Positions 14,790 to 21,661 of a DNA stretch of 21,661 bases are shown piece after piece (position 1 is the stretch's first letter; every line of letters begins with the position of its first letter). The notes beneath the pieces are model-generated. The model saw only the letters and a program-made list of their open reading frames with translations, ran no database searches and was not told where the DNA came from. A program made the position numbers and the translations under genes. Origin of the DNA: Halomonas sp. (GTDB lineage: Bacteria; Pseudomonadota; Gammaproteobacteria; Pseudomonadales; Halomonadaceae); contig SKHS01000236.1 in the NCBI GenBank assembly GCA_007116835.1, positions 1 to 21,661 of the forward strand. The letters are read 5' to 3'.

Positions 14790-15500
14790 TTACCCTTCTG
14801 GCTGATATTTGTAGCCGACCCCGTAAACAGAGCGAATGATCTCTAGTTCGGGAAGCGCTTCATGGATTTTTTTGCGCAGCTTCTTAATGTGGCTGTCGAC
14901 GGTTCGTTCCGAGACAATACGGTTGTCGCGGTACATGTGGTCCATCAATTGCTCACGGCTAAAAATACGCCCCGGTGAGTGCATCATGACTCTTAGTAGT
15001 TGGAATTCGACAGCCGTGAGCCCTAAGTCCTGGCCATTGGCCAGTGCCTGCCAGCCCTCTTCATCTAACGTGACCAACGCTTGATGAGTGGCGGTGAGCG
15101 GCGTGTTCTCCGCATGACTTCGGCGCAGCACGGCTTTAACACGGGCAACCACTTCGCGGGGGCTGAAGGGCTTACAAATATAGTCATCAGCGCCAAGCTC
15201 TAAACCTAGCAGGCGGTCTACCTCTTCTACTTTGGCAGTCACCATAATGATAGGAAGGTTCGGCCACTGGTGGCGGATTTCTCGGCAAAGCGTGAGCCCA
15301 TCTTTTCCTGGCAACATCACGTCCAGCAGTACCAGCGCTGGGCTGTGCTGGGTCAGCCAGGGTGTGACATCGTTGCCATGAGCTATGATTGTCGTCGTAA
15401 AGTTATGGCTTTCAAGATAGTCGGCCATTAGGCGGGCAATTTTAGGCTCATCCTCAACAATCAATAACGAGGTTTCGTGAGGCGTGGTTATCTGGGTCAT
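14790..15500 (-). CDS. baeR: OmpR-family response regulator BaeR
   Basis: 236 residues, strikingly similar to E. coli BaeR: LLIVEDEPK at 12-20, LLDVMLPGKDGLTLCREIR with phospho-acceptor Asp60, VTAK with Thr88, GADDYICKPFSPREVVARVK with Lys110, and a winged-helix domain at about 140-232 (LTAVEFQLL, FSREQLMDHMY, RTVDSHIKKLRKK, VYGVGYKY). BaeR activates efflux and spy genes in response to envelope damage, indole, flavonoids and metals in enterobacteria. ATG 15500 gives the family length; the longer open frame to 15743 runs over baeS. Seventeen bases separate it from baeS, and it is the last gene of the efflux operon. Probable binding sites are the 11-bp-phased TTGCAC boxes at 13736-13763 and 21335-21362 (inference). 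Confidence 0.93.
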   Translation of the reverse strand: MTQITTPHETSLLIVEDEPKIARLMADYLESHNFTTTIIAHGNDVTPWLTQHSPALVLLDVMLPGKDGLTLCREIRHQWPNLPIIMVTAKVEEVDRLLGLELGADDYICKPFSPREVVARVKAVLRRSHAENTPLTATHQALVTLDEEGWQALANGQDLGLTAVEFQLLRVMMHSPGRIFSREQLMDHMYRDNRIVSERTVDSHIKKLRKKIHEALPELEIIRSVYGVGYKYQPEG

Positions 15501-15517
15501 GGTCGGCTCGCTTATGG

Positions 15518-16951
15518 TTAATGTGCAGTAAACAGTGGAAAGCGCAGTGTCCAACGTAATCCACCAAGAGGCGAGGTGCTGGCCTCTAGGGTGCCGCCAT
15601 GGGCACTTACCAGCGCACTTGCGATAGAGAGACCTAAGCCGCTGCCGCCACTGGCCCGGTTGCGCGAACCTTCCACGCGATACAGACGCTCGGTTAAGCG
15701 CGAAAGTTCGCTTTTGGGAACGCCTGGGGAACTGTCTTGCCACACAATCACGGCGTCGCGAGCGTCGCTTGCAAGGGAAATACTAAGCTCGCCGGGCGAT
15801 TGAGTGTAGGCACAGCTGTTATCCAGCAGGTTGTTCCACAGTTGACGCAGGCGTTGGGCGTCGCCGCGTATCATGACCGAGGGCGCAAGCTGGCTAGTAA
15901 GCTGTAAACCGCTCTCTTCTAACCAGCGGTTCGCATCGCTCAGGCGGTTCTCCAGATGTTCGCTCAGGTTCATGGGAGCAAGTTGGATATCAAGCGCTCC
16001 CGCATCACTTTGGGACAGCATCCGTAGGTCGTTAACCAGCCGCTCTAGCTGGGCAACCTCTTGGGCTAGCGACGTGAGGTTTTCCTGGTTGAGCGGTCGA
16101 ATGCCATCCTGCATAGCCTCAATTTCACCGCGCAGTACCGCTAAAGGGGTACGTAGCTCATGGGCTGTATCAGATACCCATCGTGCTCTGGCATCGCGGC
16201 TGGCTTCCAGAGTGGCTGCCAGGACATTGAAGTCTCTTGCTAAGCTGGAAAGCTCATCACGGCCGCGTTCCGACAAGCGTGTCTGGTAGTCACCCTTGGT
16301 AAGGCGCAGCGTGGCACCTGCTAATGCACGGGTGCGTCGCCCCAGCCACCAGGAAAGTCCGCCCGCAAGTAGTAACGAGGCGAGCCCGAGTGAAATCACA
16401 ATCACAACCAGGTTACGCTGTTGGCGTTCTAAGAAGCGGCTCTCCATACGCTCCATCATATGCTGCGGGGGGCGAAACCCTAATGCACCGACTGGCTGGC
16501 TGTCGCCGCTCACGCTGTGTTCGCTGTACAGCGTAAGCCAGCGCCAATCGTTAGAGCCTCGTGGGGTATCGGTATCCATCGGTGGCACAACAAACTGACC
16601 ATTACTATCGCGCAGGGCGAAATCCTGGGCTTCGCCCAGGGGGGAAGGGCGTTCGCGGTGCTCTTGGCCAAGCTCAAAGCGCACAATATAGGGCCAGCGT
16701 TCGGGAGACTGCGCTAACCACTCCCAGCTGTTTTGGGTTTCCCAGCGAGTAATCAGCCCATCCGCCAACAGTGTGGCACGGCGTTCTTGGGCTTGGTTAA
16801 GGTAATCAAGAAAACCGCGGTCGATGCTGTAGGAAACGGCTAAGAAGACGCTGGCAGCAATCGCCACGTTGACACTTAAAATAGCCACAAACAGCTTTAG
16901 CCCAAGCCGTGAGGGACGCCACTGACCCAACGAGGCGAGCAACCGTGGCAT
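15518..16951 (-). CDS. baeS: Sensor histidine kinase BaeS
   Basis: 477 residues: membrane helix at about 18-40, periplasmic sensor at 41-178, second helix at about 180-203, HAMP at 204-255, HisKA with TAHELRTPLAVLRGEIEAMQ (His264), and HATPase with N-box Asn374 (LWNNLLDNS), Asp405 in DSSPG and GGSGLGLSIA at 435-444. The H-box to catalytic region resembles E. coli BaeS throughout, including YRVEGSRNRASGGSGLG in the G2 region; the periplasmic part is much less alike, as expected for a sensor domain. The ATG overlaps the RND stop by one base (TAATG), so translation is coupled. It phosphorylates BaeR on sensing envelope stress. The sensed compound is not evident; control of its own efflux pump is implied by the operon. 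Confidence 0.92.
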   Translation of the reverse strand: MPRLLASLGQWRPSRLGLKLFVAILSVNVAIAASVFLAVSYSIDRGFLDYLNQAQERRATLLADGLITRWETQNSWEWLAQSPERWPYIVRFELGQEHRERPSPLGEAQDFALRDSNGQFVVPPMDTDTPRGSNDWRWLTLYSEHSVSGDSQPVGALGFRPPQHMMERMESRFLERQQRNLVVIVISLGLASLLLAGGLSWWLGRRTRALAGATLRLTKGDYQTRLSERGRDELSSLARDFNVLAATLEASRDARARWVSDTAHELRTPLAVLRGEIEAMQDGIRPLNQENLTSLAQEVAQLERLVNDLRMLSQSDAGALDIQLAPMNLSEHLENRLSDANRWLEESGLQLTSQLAPSVMIRGDAQRLRQLWNNLLDNSCAYTQSPGELSISLASDARDAVIVWQDSSPGVPKSELSRLTERLYRVEGSRNRASGGSGLGLSIASALVSAHGGTLEASTSPLGGLRWTLRFPLFTAH

Positions 16952-19900
16952 TAACTGGCTCCTTCTGGGCTTGGGGGGTGTGGCTTATTGAGTTGCTCGC
17001 GCAGATTTTCCAGGCCTAGATACAAACAGGGCACCACTACTAGTAAAATAACCGTGGCAAACAGCATGCCAAAGCCTAACGATATGGCCATCGGAATCAT
17101 AAAGCGCGCTTGGCGAGAGGTTTCTAAAATCATTGGCGCAAGCCCTAAAAACGTCGTTAGTGTGGTCATCATGATTGGCCGCAGTCGGCGCGTGGCCGCT
17201 GCCACAATGGCATCGCGAGAGCCCATGCCTTCACGACGTTTGCGATTAGCGTAATCAATCAACACCAGGGCATCATTGATTACCACACCGGAAAGCGCCA
17301 GCATTCCCAGCAGGCTGATAATTGATAGCCCAAAGCCCATGATCATGTGGCCTGCCACCGCGCCCACAATACCAAAGGGAATGGCGGCGAGTACCAGCAA
17401 TGGTTGCAGGTAACTTTTAAAGGGAATTGCTAGCAAGGCGTACAGCGCGGCTAACATCAACCACATAGCGGTTCGTAGTGTGGCTAGGTTGTCCGCCGTA
17501 TCCTGCTGGCGGCCGCCCAGGCTGACGTCAAGTCCTGGCCACGTGTTGCTTAGCGTAGGGAAGACCTCTTCTTGTAGAGTGGCAAGCACTTGGTTAATGG
17601 CTTGGTCTCCCTCAGCGTCTGCGGTCACCGTGATGATCCGCCGACCGTCGATACGCTGAAGGCTGCTAGAGGCTTGGCTTAAGGTGATATCCGCCACGCG
17701 GGCAAGCGGTACGCTTAGGCCATCGGGGGTGCGTACTGGCAGGCGATACAGCTCATTGAGGCTATCGCGGTCTTCAGGAGGAAGCCGTACCTCGACGCTG
17801 ATTTCACGACGCCCGACAAACTGCTCAATCGCTGTTGCGCCCTGCAGTGGGCTGCGCAGTGCCTGGGCTAAGTCACTTCCCGTTAGCCCTAAGGCACGCC
17901 CTTCCGCGGAAAGTCGCATTTCAAGCTGCGGTTTGCCGTCACCCAGGCCACTGTCGATATCGGTTAAGCCGTATTCGGCCAACTGCTCAGCCAGCCGTGC
18001 TGCTGCAGCTTCCAGTATCTGAGTATTGGGATGAGAAAGCCGTAGGCTAAGCGCGGCACCACTGCCGGGGCCACCAAAATCCGATTCAAAGCGTACCGAT
18101 TGAGCCCCCACTAAATCGCCGGTGAGGTCGCGCCACTCTCGCGCAATGCGCGATGGGGGCCAGTCATCCAAGCTCTCACTGGCAATGTCTAAACGTACCG
18201 ACAGGCTTTCGCCATCTAAACGGCTACGCGAGCTGCTAAAGCGAAGCGTCTCCTCTCTTTCGCTCAATTGCTCAGCGGCGTGTAGCAGCTGCTGGCTCAG
18301 CTCGCGGCTAACGCTGATGTGGCTGCCAATCGGCAGGGTAACGCTCGCTTGCACCTGGTCAGACTCCACCCTGGGCATGAGTGAAAAGCCTAGCCGTCCG
18401 CTCATTGCCCACGCTAGTGCGACGCACAGCAAGGCAACCCCTAGGGAGAGCGTCAGCAAACGCTGGTTAAGCGCGCGCTGTAAAAACGGCTCAAACTGAT
18501 GGTAAGTAAAGTAGTGCAGTCCCCGCTGCATGCGCAGACGTACGGCTTCAATAGGACGCTGCCATGCTGGCGTTTTGCGGGGCTTGCTGGCGTGGGCGAG
18601 GTGGGCAGGCAGGATAAACAGAGCTTCCACCAGGGAAATAATAAACACGGTGATGACCACCACCGGCACGGTAGCAAAAATAAGCCCTAAAAAACCTGGT
18701 AAAAACAGCAGCGGCAGAAACGCAACAATATTGGATAGAATCGCAAACGTGAGCGGCGTGGCAATTTCCTGGGCACCTTTCACCGCAGCATCGCGCAAGG
18801 AGTAGCCCTGTTCACGGTAGCTGTAGATGTTTTCACCGACCATGATGGCGTCGTCCACAACGATGCCAAGGGCGATGATAAAGGCAAACATCGACATCAT
18901 GTTAAGCGACACGCCAATCCAGGGCAGAAACAACATTGCGCCCAAAAATGCGGTAGGAATGCCCAGTGTTACCCAGAAGGCCAGCCGTGCCTCAAGAAAT
19001 AGCGCCATGAGTACTAGCACGAGCGCCAAGCCGAGCCAGGCGTTTTTTAGTAGCAGGTTAAGGCGATCTTCGTAGATTTCCGAGCTGTCTCTGGAAACGT
19101 CCAGGCTGACACCGTCTGGCAGGTTGGCGCGCAGTCGCTCAAGCTCCCCGTAAACCGCTTGGGAAATGCTGGTGGGGGTTTGTCCACCAATTTGATAGAT
19201 ATCGACCGACAGTGCCTGCTGACCGTTGTAGAACTCTTCTCTGTCAGTCTCGGCAAAGCCTTCACCCACGCGGGCGATGTCGCCGAGTAACACTGGGGTT
19301 CCCTGGGCAGTCGTCAGAATCGGTAGCGCGGCAAACTCAGCTGCGCTGTTGCGTCGTCCTTGGTAGCGAATCAGCCATTCACCTTCGGCAGTTGTCAATT
19401 GACCGCTGGCGAGATCGAGTGCTTCTTCGGCGATACGGCTGGCAAGCTGCTGGTGATCTAACCCAAAGCGCTCAATAGCTTCTTCATCCAAAAGCACTTG
19501 GATTTCCCGGTCGCGATTGCCGGAGAGCTCGGCGCGGGAGATGCCGCTGGTGGCCTGAAGTTCGGCGCGGACATCCTCTGCGGCGTCGTGGAGAGCCGCC
19601 AGGCCCACTGAACCGTATACTTGGAGGCTGACCACGCTGCGGGAACGACCTGCTAAGGTAAAGCGTGGCGGGTCGGCCGCGTTGGGCAGGGTGGTAATCG
19701 CATTGACCGCCTGCTGAATATCCTGGTAGACGCGCATCACATCCACGCCATCAATAAGCGTGGCGCGCACCATGCTGCTGCCTTCGCTAGCACTGGCGGT
19801 TAACTCATCGATGCCTTCCACGTCAGCAATGGCGGCTTCAACAGGTAGCAGAAGGCTCTGCTCAACGTCTTCCGGCGTGGCGCCCGGGTAGCTGATGCTA

Positions 19901-20049
19901 ACCTGGATAATATCCGTTTCGAATTCTGGAAAGACTTCTTTTTTAATCGCCAGGGAAGCCATTAAGCCGCCAACGATGAACAGCACCATCATCAGGTTGG
20001 GGGCAACGCCATGGTCGACCATCCACGCTAACGGGCCACGGCGGATCAT
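16951..20049 (-). CDS. RND efflux pump, inner-membrane permease
   Basis: 1032 residues, full length for the AcrB/MdtB family, with the duplicated arrangement of one helix, a large periplasmic loop and a helix bundle. Markers: YPGATPEDVE at 54-63, the helix-4 acidic pair Asp399-Asp400 in GIVVDDAIMVGENIY, and the helix-10 segment VVINDALVLIDYAN around 922-935, where Asn925 occupies the place of AcrB Lys940. It exports amphipathic compounds from the periplasm or inner-membrane leaflet using protons, with the fusion protein upstream and an outer-membrane channel encoded elsewhere. The ATG overlaps the fusion-protein stop (ATGA), and its own stop overlaps baeS. Unlike E. coli mdtABCD-baeSR, there is only one pump subunit and no MdtD. 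The substrate cannot be predicted. Confidence 0.93.
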   Translation of the reverse strand: MIRRGPLAWMVDHGVAPNLMMVLFIVGGLMASLAIKKEVFPEFETDIIQVSISYPGATPEDVEQSLLLPVEAAIADVEGIDELTASASEGSSMVRATLIDGVDVMRVYQDIQQAVNAITTLPNAADPPRFTLAGRSRSVVSLQVYGSVGLAALHDAAEDVRAELQATSGISRAELSGNRDREIQVLLDEEAIERFGLDHQQLASRIAEEALDLASGQLTTAEGEWLIRYQGRRNSAAEFAALPILTTAQGTPVLLGDIARVGEGFAETDREEFYNGQQALSVDIYQIGGQTPTSISQAVYGELERLRANLPDGVSLDVSRDSSEIYEDRLNLLLKNAWLGLALVLVLMALFLEARLAFWVTLGIPTAFLGAMLFLPWIGVSLNMMSMFAFIIALGIVVDDAIMVGENIYSYREQGYSLRDAAVKGAQEIATPLTFAILSNIVAFLPLLFLPGFLGLIFATVPVVVITVFIISLVEALFILPAHLAHASKPRKTPAWQRPIEAVRLRMQRGLHYFTYHQFEPFLQRALNQRLLTLSLGVALLCVALAWAMSGRLGFSLMPRVESDQVQASVTLPIGSHISVSRELSQQLLHAAEQLSEREETLRFSSSRSRLDGESLSVRLDIASESLDDWPPSRIAREWRDLTGDLVGAQSVRFESDFGGPGSGAALSLRLSHPNTQILEAAAARLAEQLAEYGLTDIDSGLGDGKPQLEMRLSAEGRALGLTGSDLAQALRSPLQGATAIEQFVGRREISVEVRLPPEDRDSLNELYRLPVRTPDGLSVPLARVADITLSQASSSLQRIDGRRIITVTADAEGDQAINQVLATLQEEVFPTLSNTWPGLDVSLGGRQQDTADNLATLRTAMWLMLAALYALLAIPFKSYLQPLLVLAAIPFGIVGAVAGHMIMGFGLSIISLLGMLALSGVVINDALVLIDYANRKRREGMGSRDAIVAAATRRLRPIMMTTLTTFLGLAPMILETSRQARFMIPMAISLGFGMLFATVILLVVVPCLYLGLENLREQLNKPHPPSPEGAS

Positions 20050-21248
20050 TGGCGCTCCTCGTCACGAGCAGGAGTGTCGCCCCGTTGGCGAACCCGCACC
20101 TGCTGCCCTTCCCTGGGTTGTGCCAGGCCCGCGACGACAATACGCTGGCCAGTTTCTAGGCCGCTGCGTATCAGGGCCTCCTCTTGGCCGCGATAGGCCA
20201 GCGTAACCACAGTGCTGCGTAAGCGATCGTCTTCGTCTACCCACCATACCTGCTCGCCTGGGCGCAGCGCAGCGGAGGGCAAGGCGATTAGCGGCTCCTG
20301 GGCGGAGCTGTGAAATGTGACGCGAAGGATATCGCCAAGGCGCAGGGCAGGGCCTGCGTGTTCAAGCGCTAGGGGGTCATCCACTGCAATGAGTAACTGT
20401 GCTTGCAGGCCGTTCTCTTCCAGGTTTGGCAAAATAGAGACTAGCGTGCCTTCGCGGCTGGCTTCTTCTGGCCATCCCTGGCTGGAAAGGGTGACGTGGC
20501 TGCCTGTCGTTAGCCAGCCGAGTGCATCCCCCGATAGCGACGCGCGTACCCAGAACTGCTCGACACCAACCAAGTTAAGCACTTCCGTGCCTTGGCTCAG
20601 CAGGCTGCCTGCGCCGACCAAACGGTCTTGCACCATTGCCCGCCAGGGGGAGGTTAATGTCGCGCGTTCTAAGTTTAGCGCTGCCTGATCGCGTACGACG
20701 CGAGCCTGGGTAAGTTGAGCTTGGGCTTGGCGCAGCTGGGGTTCACGCAGCACCAATGCGCGTCGTTCAGCGCTAAGCTGGCGGCCAAATGACTCATATT
20801 CGCTGCGTGCGCGCTGTTGCTCTGCCTGCTCCAGCGCTAACTGGGCCTGGGCGTTGATCAACTGCGCTTCGGCATCTTCTAGTATGAGGCGTAAATCTGC
20901 CTGGTCGATATAGGCAACCGGTGCCCCTTGTTCGACGACCTGCCCTGGGAGAACCCCCTCTCCAAAGCGTTCTAGCTGGCCGGCAACACGGCTTGCCAGC
21001 ATAGTCGATTTCTCCGCTTCGACGCGTCCAAAGCCGTTGAGTATCGGAGCCTGCAAACGCTCTTCAGCAATGAGGATATCGACGAGAGGAGGCGTCGCCG
21101 GTGGCGGTGGACGGCGTTCAACGCGTGGTGGCTGGCTAATAATCCACCACGCTAGGGCTAATCCGCAGGCGAATACCAGCAGTGCAGCCAGCGCACCGAA
21201 ACCGACACGGCCTTGTTGATAGGTAGCGTAAGAGCGAGAAGTGGTCAT
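20046..21248 (-). CDS. RND efflux periplasmic adaptor (membrane-fusion protein)
   Basis: 400 residues: N-terminal membrane anchor at about 16-38, proline-rich linker (RRPPPPATPP at 45-54), split lipoyl domain (about 75-115 and 195-215), a long coiled-coil hairpin at about 118-192 rich in Q, A, L and R, then beta-barrel and membrane-proximal domains. This is the normal layout of HlyD/AcrA-type adaptors. Cys28 lies in LVFAC, but Phe at the -2 position makes a poor lipobox, so I favour a transmembrane anchor. It links the RND pump to an outer-membrane channel not encoded here. First gene of the operon with RND, baeS and baeR. No strong ribosome site precedes the ATG. The promoter region is shared with a divergent TetR-family gene. 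Confidence 0.9.
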   Translation of the reverse strand: MTTSRSYATYQQGRVGFGALAALLVFACGLALAWWIISQPPRVERRPPPPATPPLVDILIAEERLQAPILNGFGRVEAEKSTMLASRVAGQLERFGEGVLPGQVVEQGAPVAYIDQADLRLILEDAEAQLINAQAQLALEQAEQQRARSEYESFGRQLSAERRALVLREPQLRQAQAQLTQARVVRDQAALNLERATLTSPWRAMVQDRLVGAGSLLSQGTEVLNLVGVEQFWVRASLSGDALGWLTTGSHVTLSSQGWPEEASREGTLVSILPNLEENGLQAQLLIAVDDPLALEHAGPALRLGDILRVTFHSSAQEPLIALPSAALRPGEQVWWVDEDDRLRSTVVTLAYRGQEEALIRSGLETGQRIVVAGLAQPREGQQVRVRQRGDTPARDEERQ

Positions 21249-21297
21249 TGCCGCGCGGCATCCGTTGGCTGAGGGCGAAAATTCCAGAGAAAATGGC

Positions 21298-21325
21298 GTA
21301 TCATGCTAGCATCACTGATTGGCAA
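21298..21325 (-). promoter_or_regulatory. Possible sigma-70 promoter of the efflux-baeSR operon
   Basis: On the minus strand TTGCCA (complement of 21320-21325; five of six bases match the -35 consensus) is followed after 17 bases by GATACG, a weak -10 element. It is placed so that the phased boxes at 21335-21362 lie directly upstream of the -35, as expected for an activator-dependent promoter. The weak -10 keeps confidence low. Confidence 0.35.
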
Positions 21326-21334
21326 GCAGCGATT

Positions 21335-21362
21335 AGGTAAACAATGTGCAAATAGTGTGCAA
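21335..21362. promoter_or_regulatory. 11-bp-phased TTGCAC boxes upstream of the efflux operon (putative BaeR site)
   Basis: On the minus strand: TTGCAC-ACTAT-TTGCAC-ATTGT-TTACCT. Two perfect hexamers and one degenerate hexamer start 11 bases apart. The flanks also match those of the spy-region site (GTTGCACACT at one end, CTAA followed by CGC at the other). It lies about 87-114 bases before the adaptor gene start, the same distance as at spy. Confidence 0.6.
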
Positions 21363-21428
21363 CCTTTTTTCGCTGGCAAGGGTAACCAAACCTGCCATTA
21401 TTTTTTGAAAAGCGATCAACTTCCTAGC

Positions 21429-21441
21429 TAACGTGACGTTA
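21429..21441. promoter_or_regulatory. Palindrome overlapping the TetR-family start codon
   Basis: TAACGT-G-ACGTTA is a perfect 6-1-6 inverted repeat; its last base is the A of the ATG at 21441. It could be an autoregulatory operator or hinder translation initiation. TetR-family regulators usually bind such dyads, but a half-site this short can also occur by chance. Confidence 0.35.
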
Positions 21442-21661
21442 TGAAAAACACCGCTACCCGCGACAAATTAATTGATACCGGTGCCGAGCTGATTGCCCAG
21501 CAGGGCTATAATGCGACGGGTATTAATGCCGTTTTGAAAACATGCGGTGTGCCTAAAGGATCGTTTTACCACTATTTTTCTAGCAAAGAAGATTTTGGTT
21601 TGGCGGTCATTGAGCGTTTTGCCAGCGAGTATGATGAAAGCTTGGCAACATTGCTTGAAGA
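21441..21661 (+). CDS. TetR-family regulator, NemR-like (cut by window end)
   Basis: The first 73 complete codons of a TetR/AcrR repressor. The DNA-binding domain is complete: helix 1 at about 8-20 (RDKLIDTGAELIAQQG), and a helix-turn-helix at about 27-46 ending GVPKGSFYHYFSSKEDFG. The KGSFYHYFxSKExFG stretch resembles E. coli NemR and AcuR-type regulators, which respond to electrophiles, but the ligand-binding domain lies beyond the window. It diverges from the RND efflux operon with 192 bases between the starts, the usual place for a local repressor of efflux (inference). The ribosome site is poor (GTGA at 21433-21436). Confidence 0.85.
   Translation, partial: MKNTATRDKLIDTGAELIAQQGYNATGINAVLKTCGVPKGSFYHYFSSKEDFGLAVIERFASEYDESLATLLE

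Noticed and set aside
15501..15743. Longer N-terminus for baeR
   Set aside because: It overlaps the conserved HATPase end of baeS in another frame, and BaeR homologues start near MTQ at 15500.
21311..21326. ATTGGC as part of an E. coli-type BaeR box
   Set aside because: Only the last six bases of the consensus as I recall it are present; the remainder does not match, whereas the phased TTGCAC boxes are shared by two promoters.
1..21661. CRISPR array, insertion sequence, prophage or integration site
   Set aside because: No regularly spaced repeats, transposase or integrase frames, or terminal inverted repeats were seen; gene content looks like core and metabolic chromosome.

Overview
The window looks like chromosomal DNA of a moderately halophilic gammaproteobacterium, most likely Halomonas or a close relative. 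This is an inference from protein resemblance (a TRAP permease tail followed by a universal stress protein, a BetT-type choline carrier, BaeSR and AdhP/ExaC homologues) and moderate GC; no 16S or other marker gene is present. There are 17 protein genes, two of them cut by the window edges. I see no tRNA, rRNA, insertion sequence, phage gene or CRISPR array. No gene-free stretch exceeds 300 bases.

Region 1 (1-2030): the 3' end of a fused TRAP-transporter permease, a universal stress protein and its terminator, then a monocistronic DUF2189 membrane protein with its own terminator.

Region 2 (2138-7390): four overlapping same-strand signalling genes: a periplasmic, cysteine-free protein of sulfite-oxidase (molybdopterin-binding) type, a membrane hybrid histidine kinase with REC and Hpt domains, a FIST-domain protein matching the haem/NO sensor NosP, and a soluble hybrid kinase matching NahK. 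Two hybrid kinases, one with its own Hpt, are thus packed around a NosP-type sensor.

Region 3 (7405-10946): a LuxR/NarL response regulator of the ErbR/AgmR type, convergent with nahK and divergent from an ExaC/AldB acetaldehyde dehydrogenase, followed by an AdhP-type alcohol dehydrogenase. In Pseudomonas aeruginosa, as I recall, the NahK homologue (ErcS') and ErbR belong to the ethanol-oxidation regulatory network, so regions 2 and 3 may form one NO/alcohol-responsive unit.

Region 4 (10968-13085): betT, a choline BCCT carrier, with a palindrome resembling a BetI operator upstream but no betI or betAB in the window.

Region 5 (13171-21661): an envelope-stress and efflux module. A Spy-like periplasmic chaperone gene and a lipoprotein alpha/beta hydrolase gene are divergent. 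An overlapping operon (membrane-fusion protein, RND pump, BaeS, BaeR) runs on the minus strand, and a NemR-like TetR gene diverges from it at the window end. Both the spy promoter region and the efflux operon promoter region carry TTGCAC-type boxes at exact 11-bp spacing, as expected for an OmpR-family regulator. This suggests a compact BaeR regulon written in the window itself, with a box quite unlike the E. coli one.
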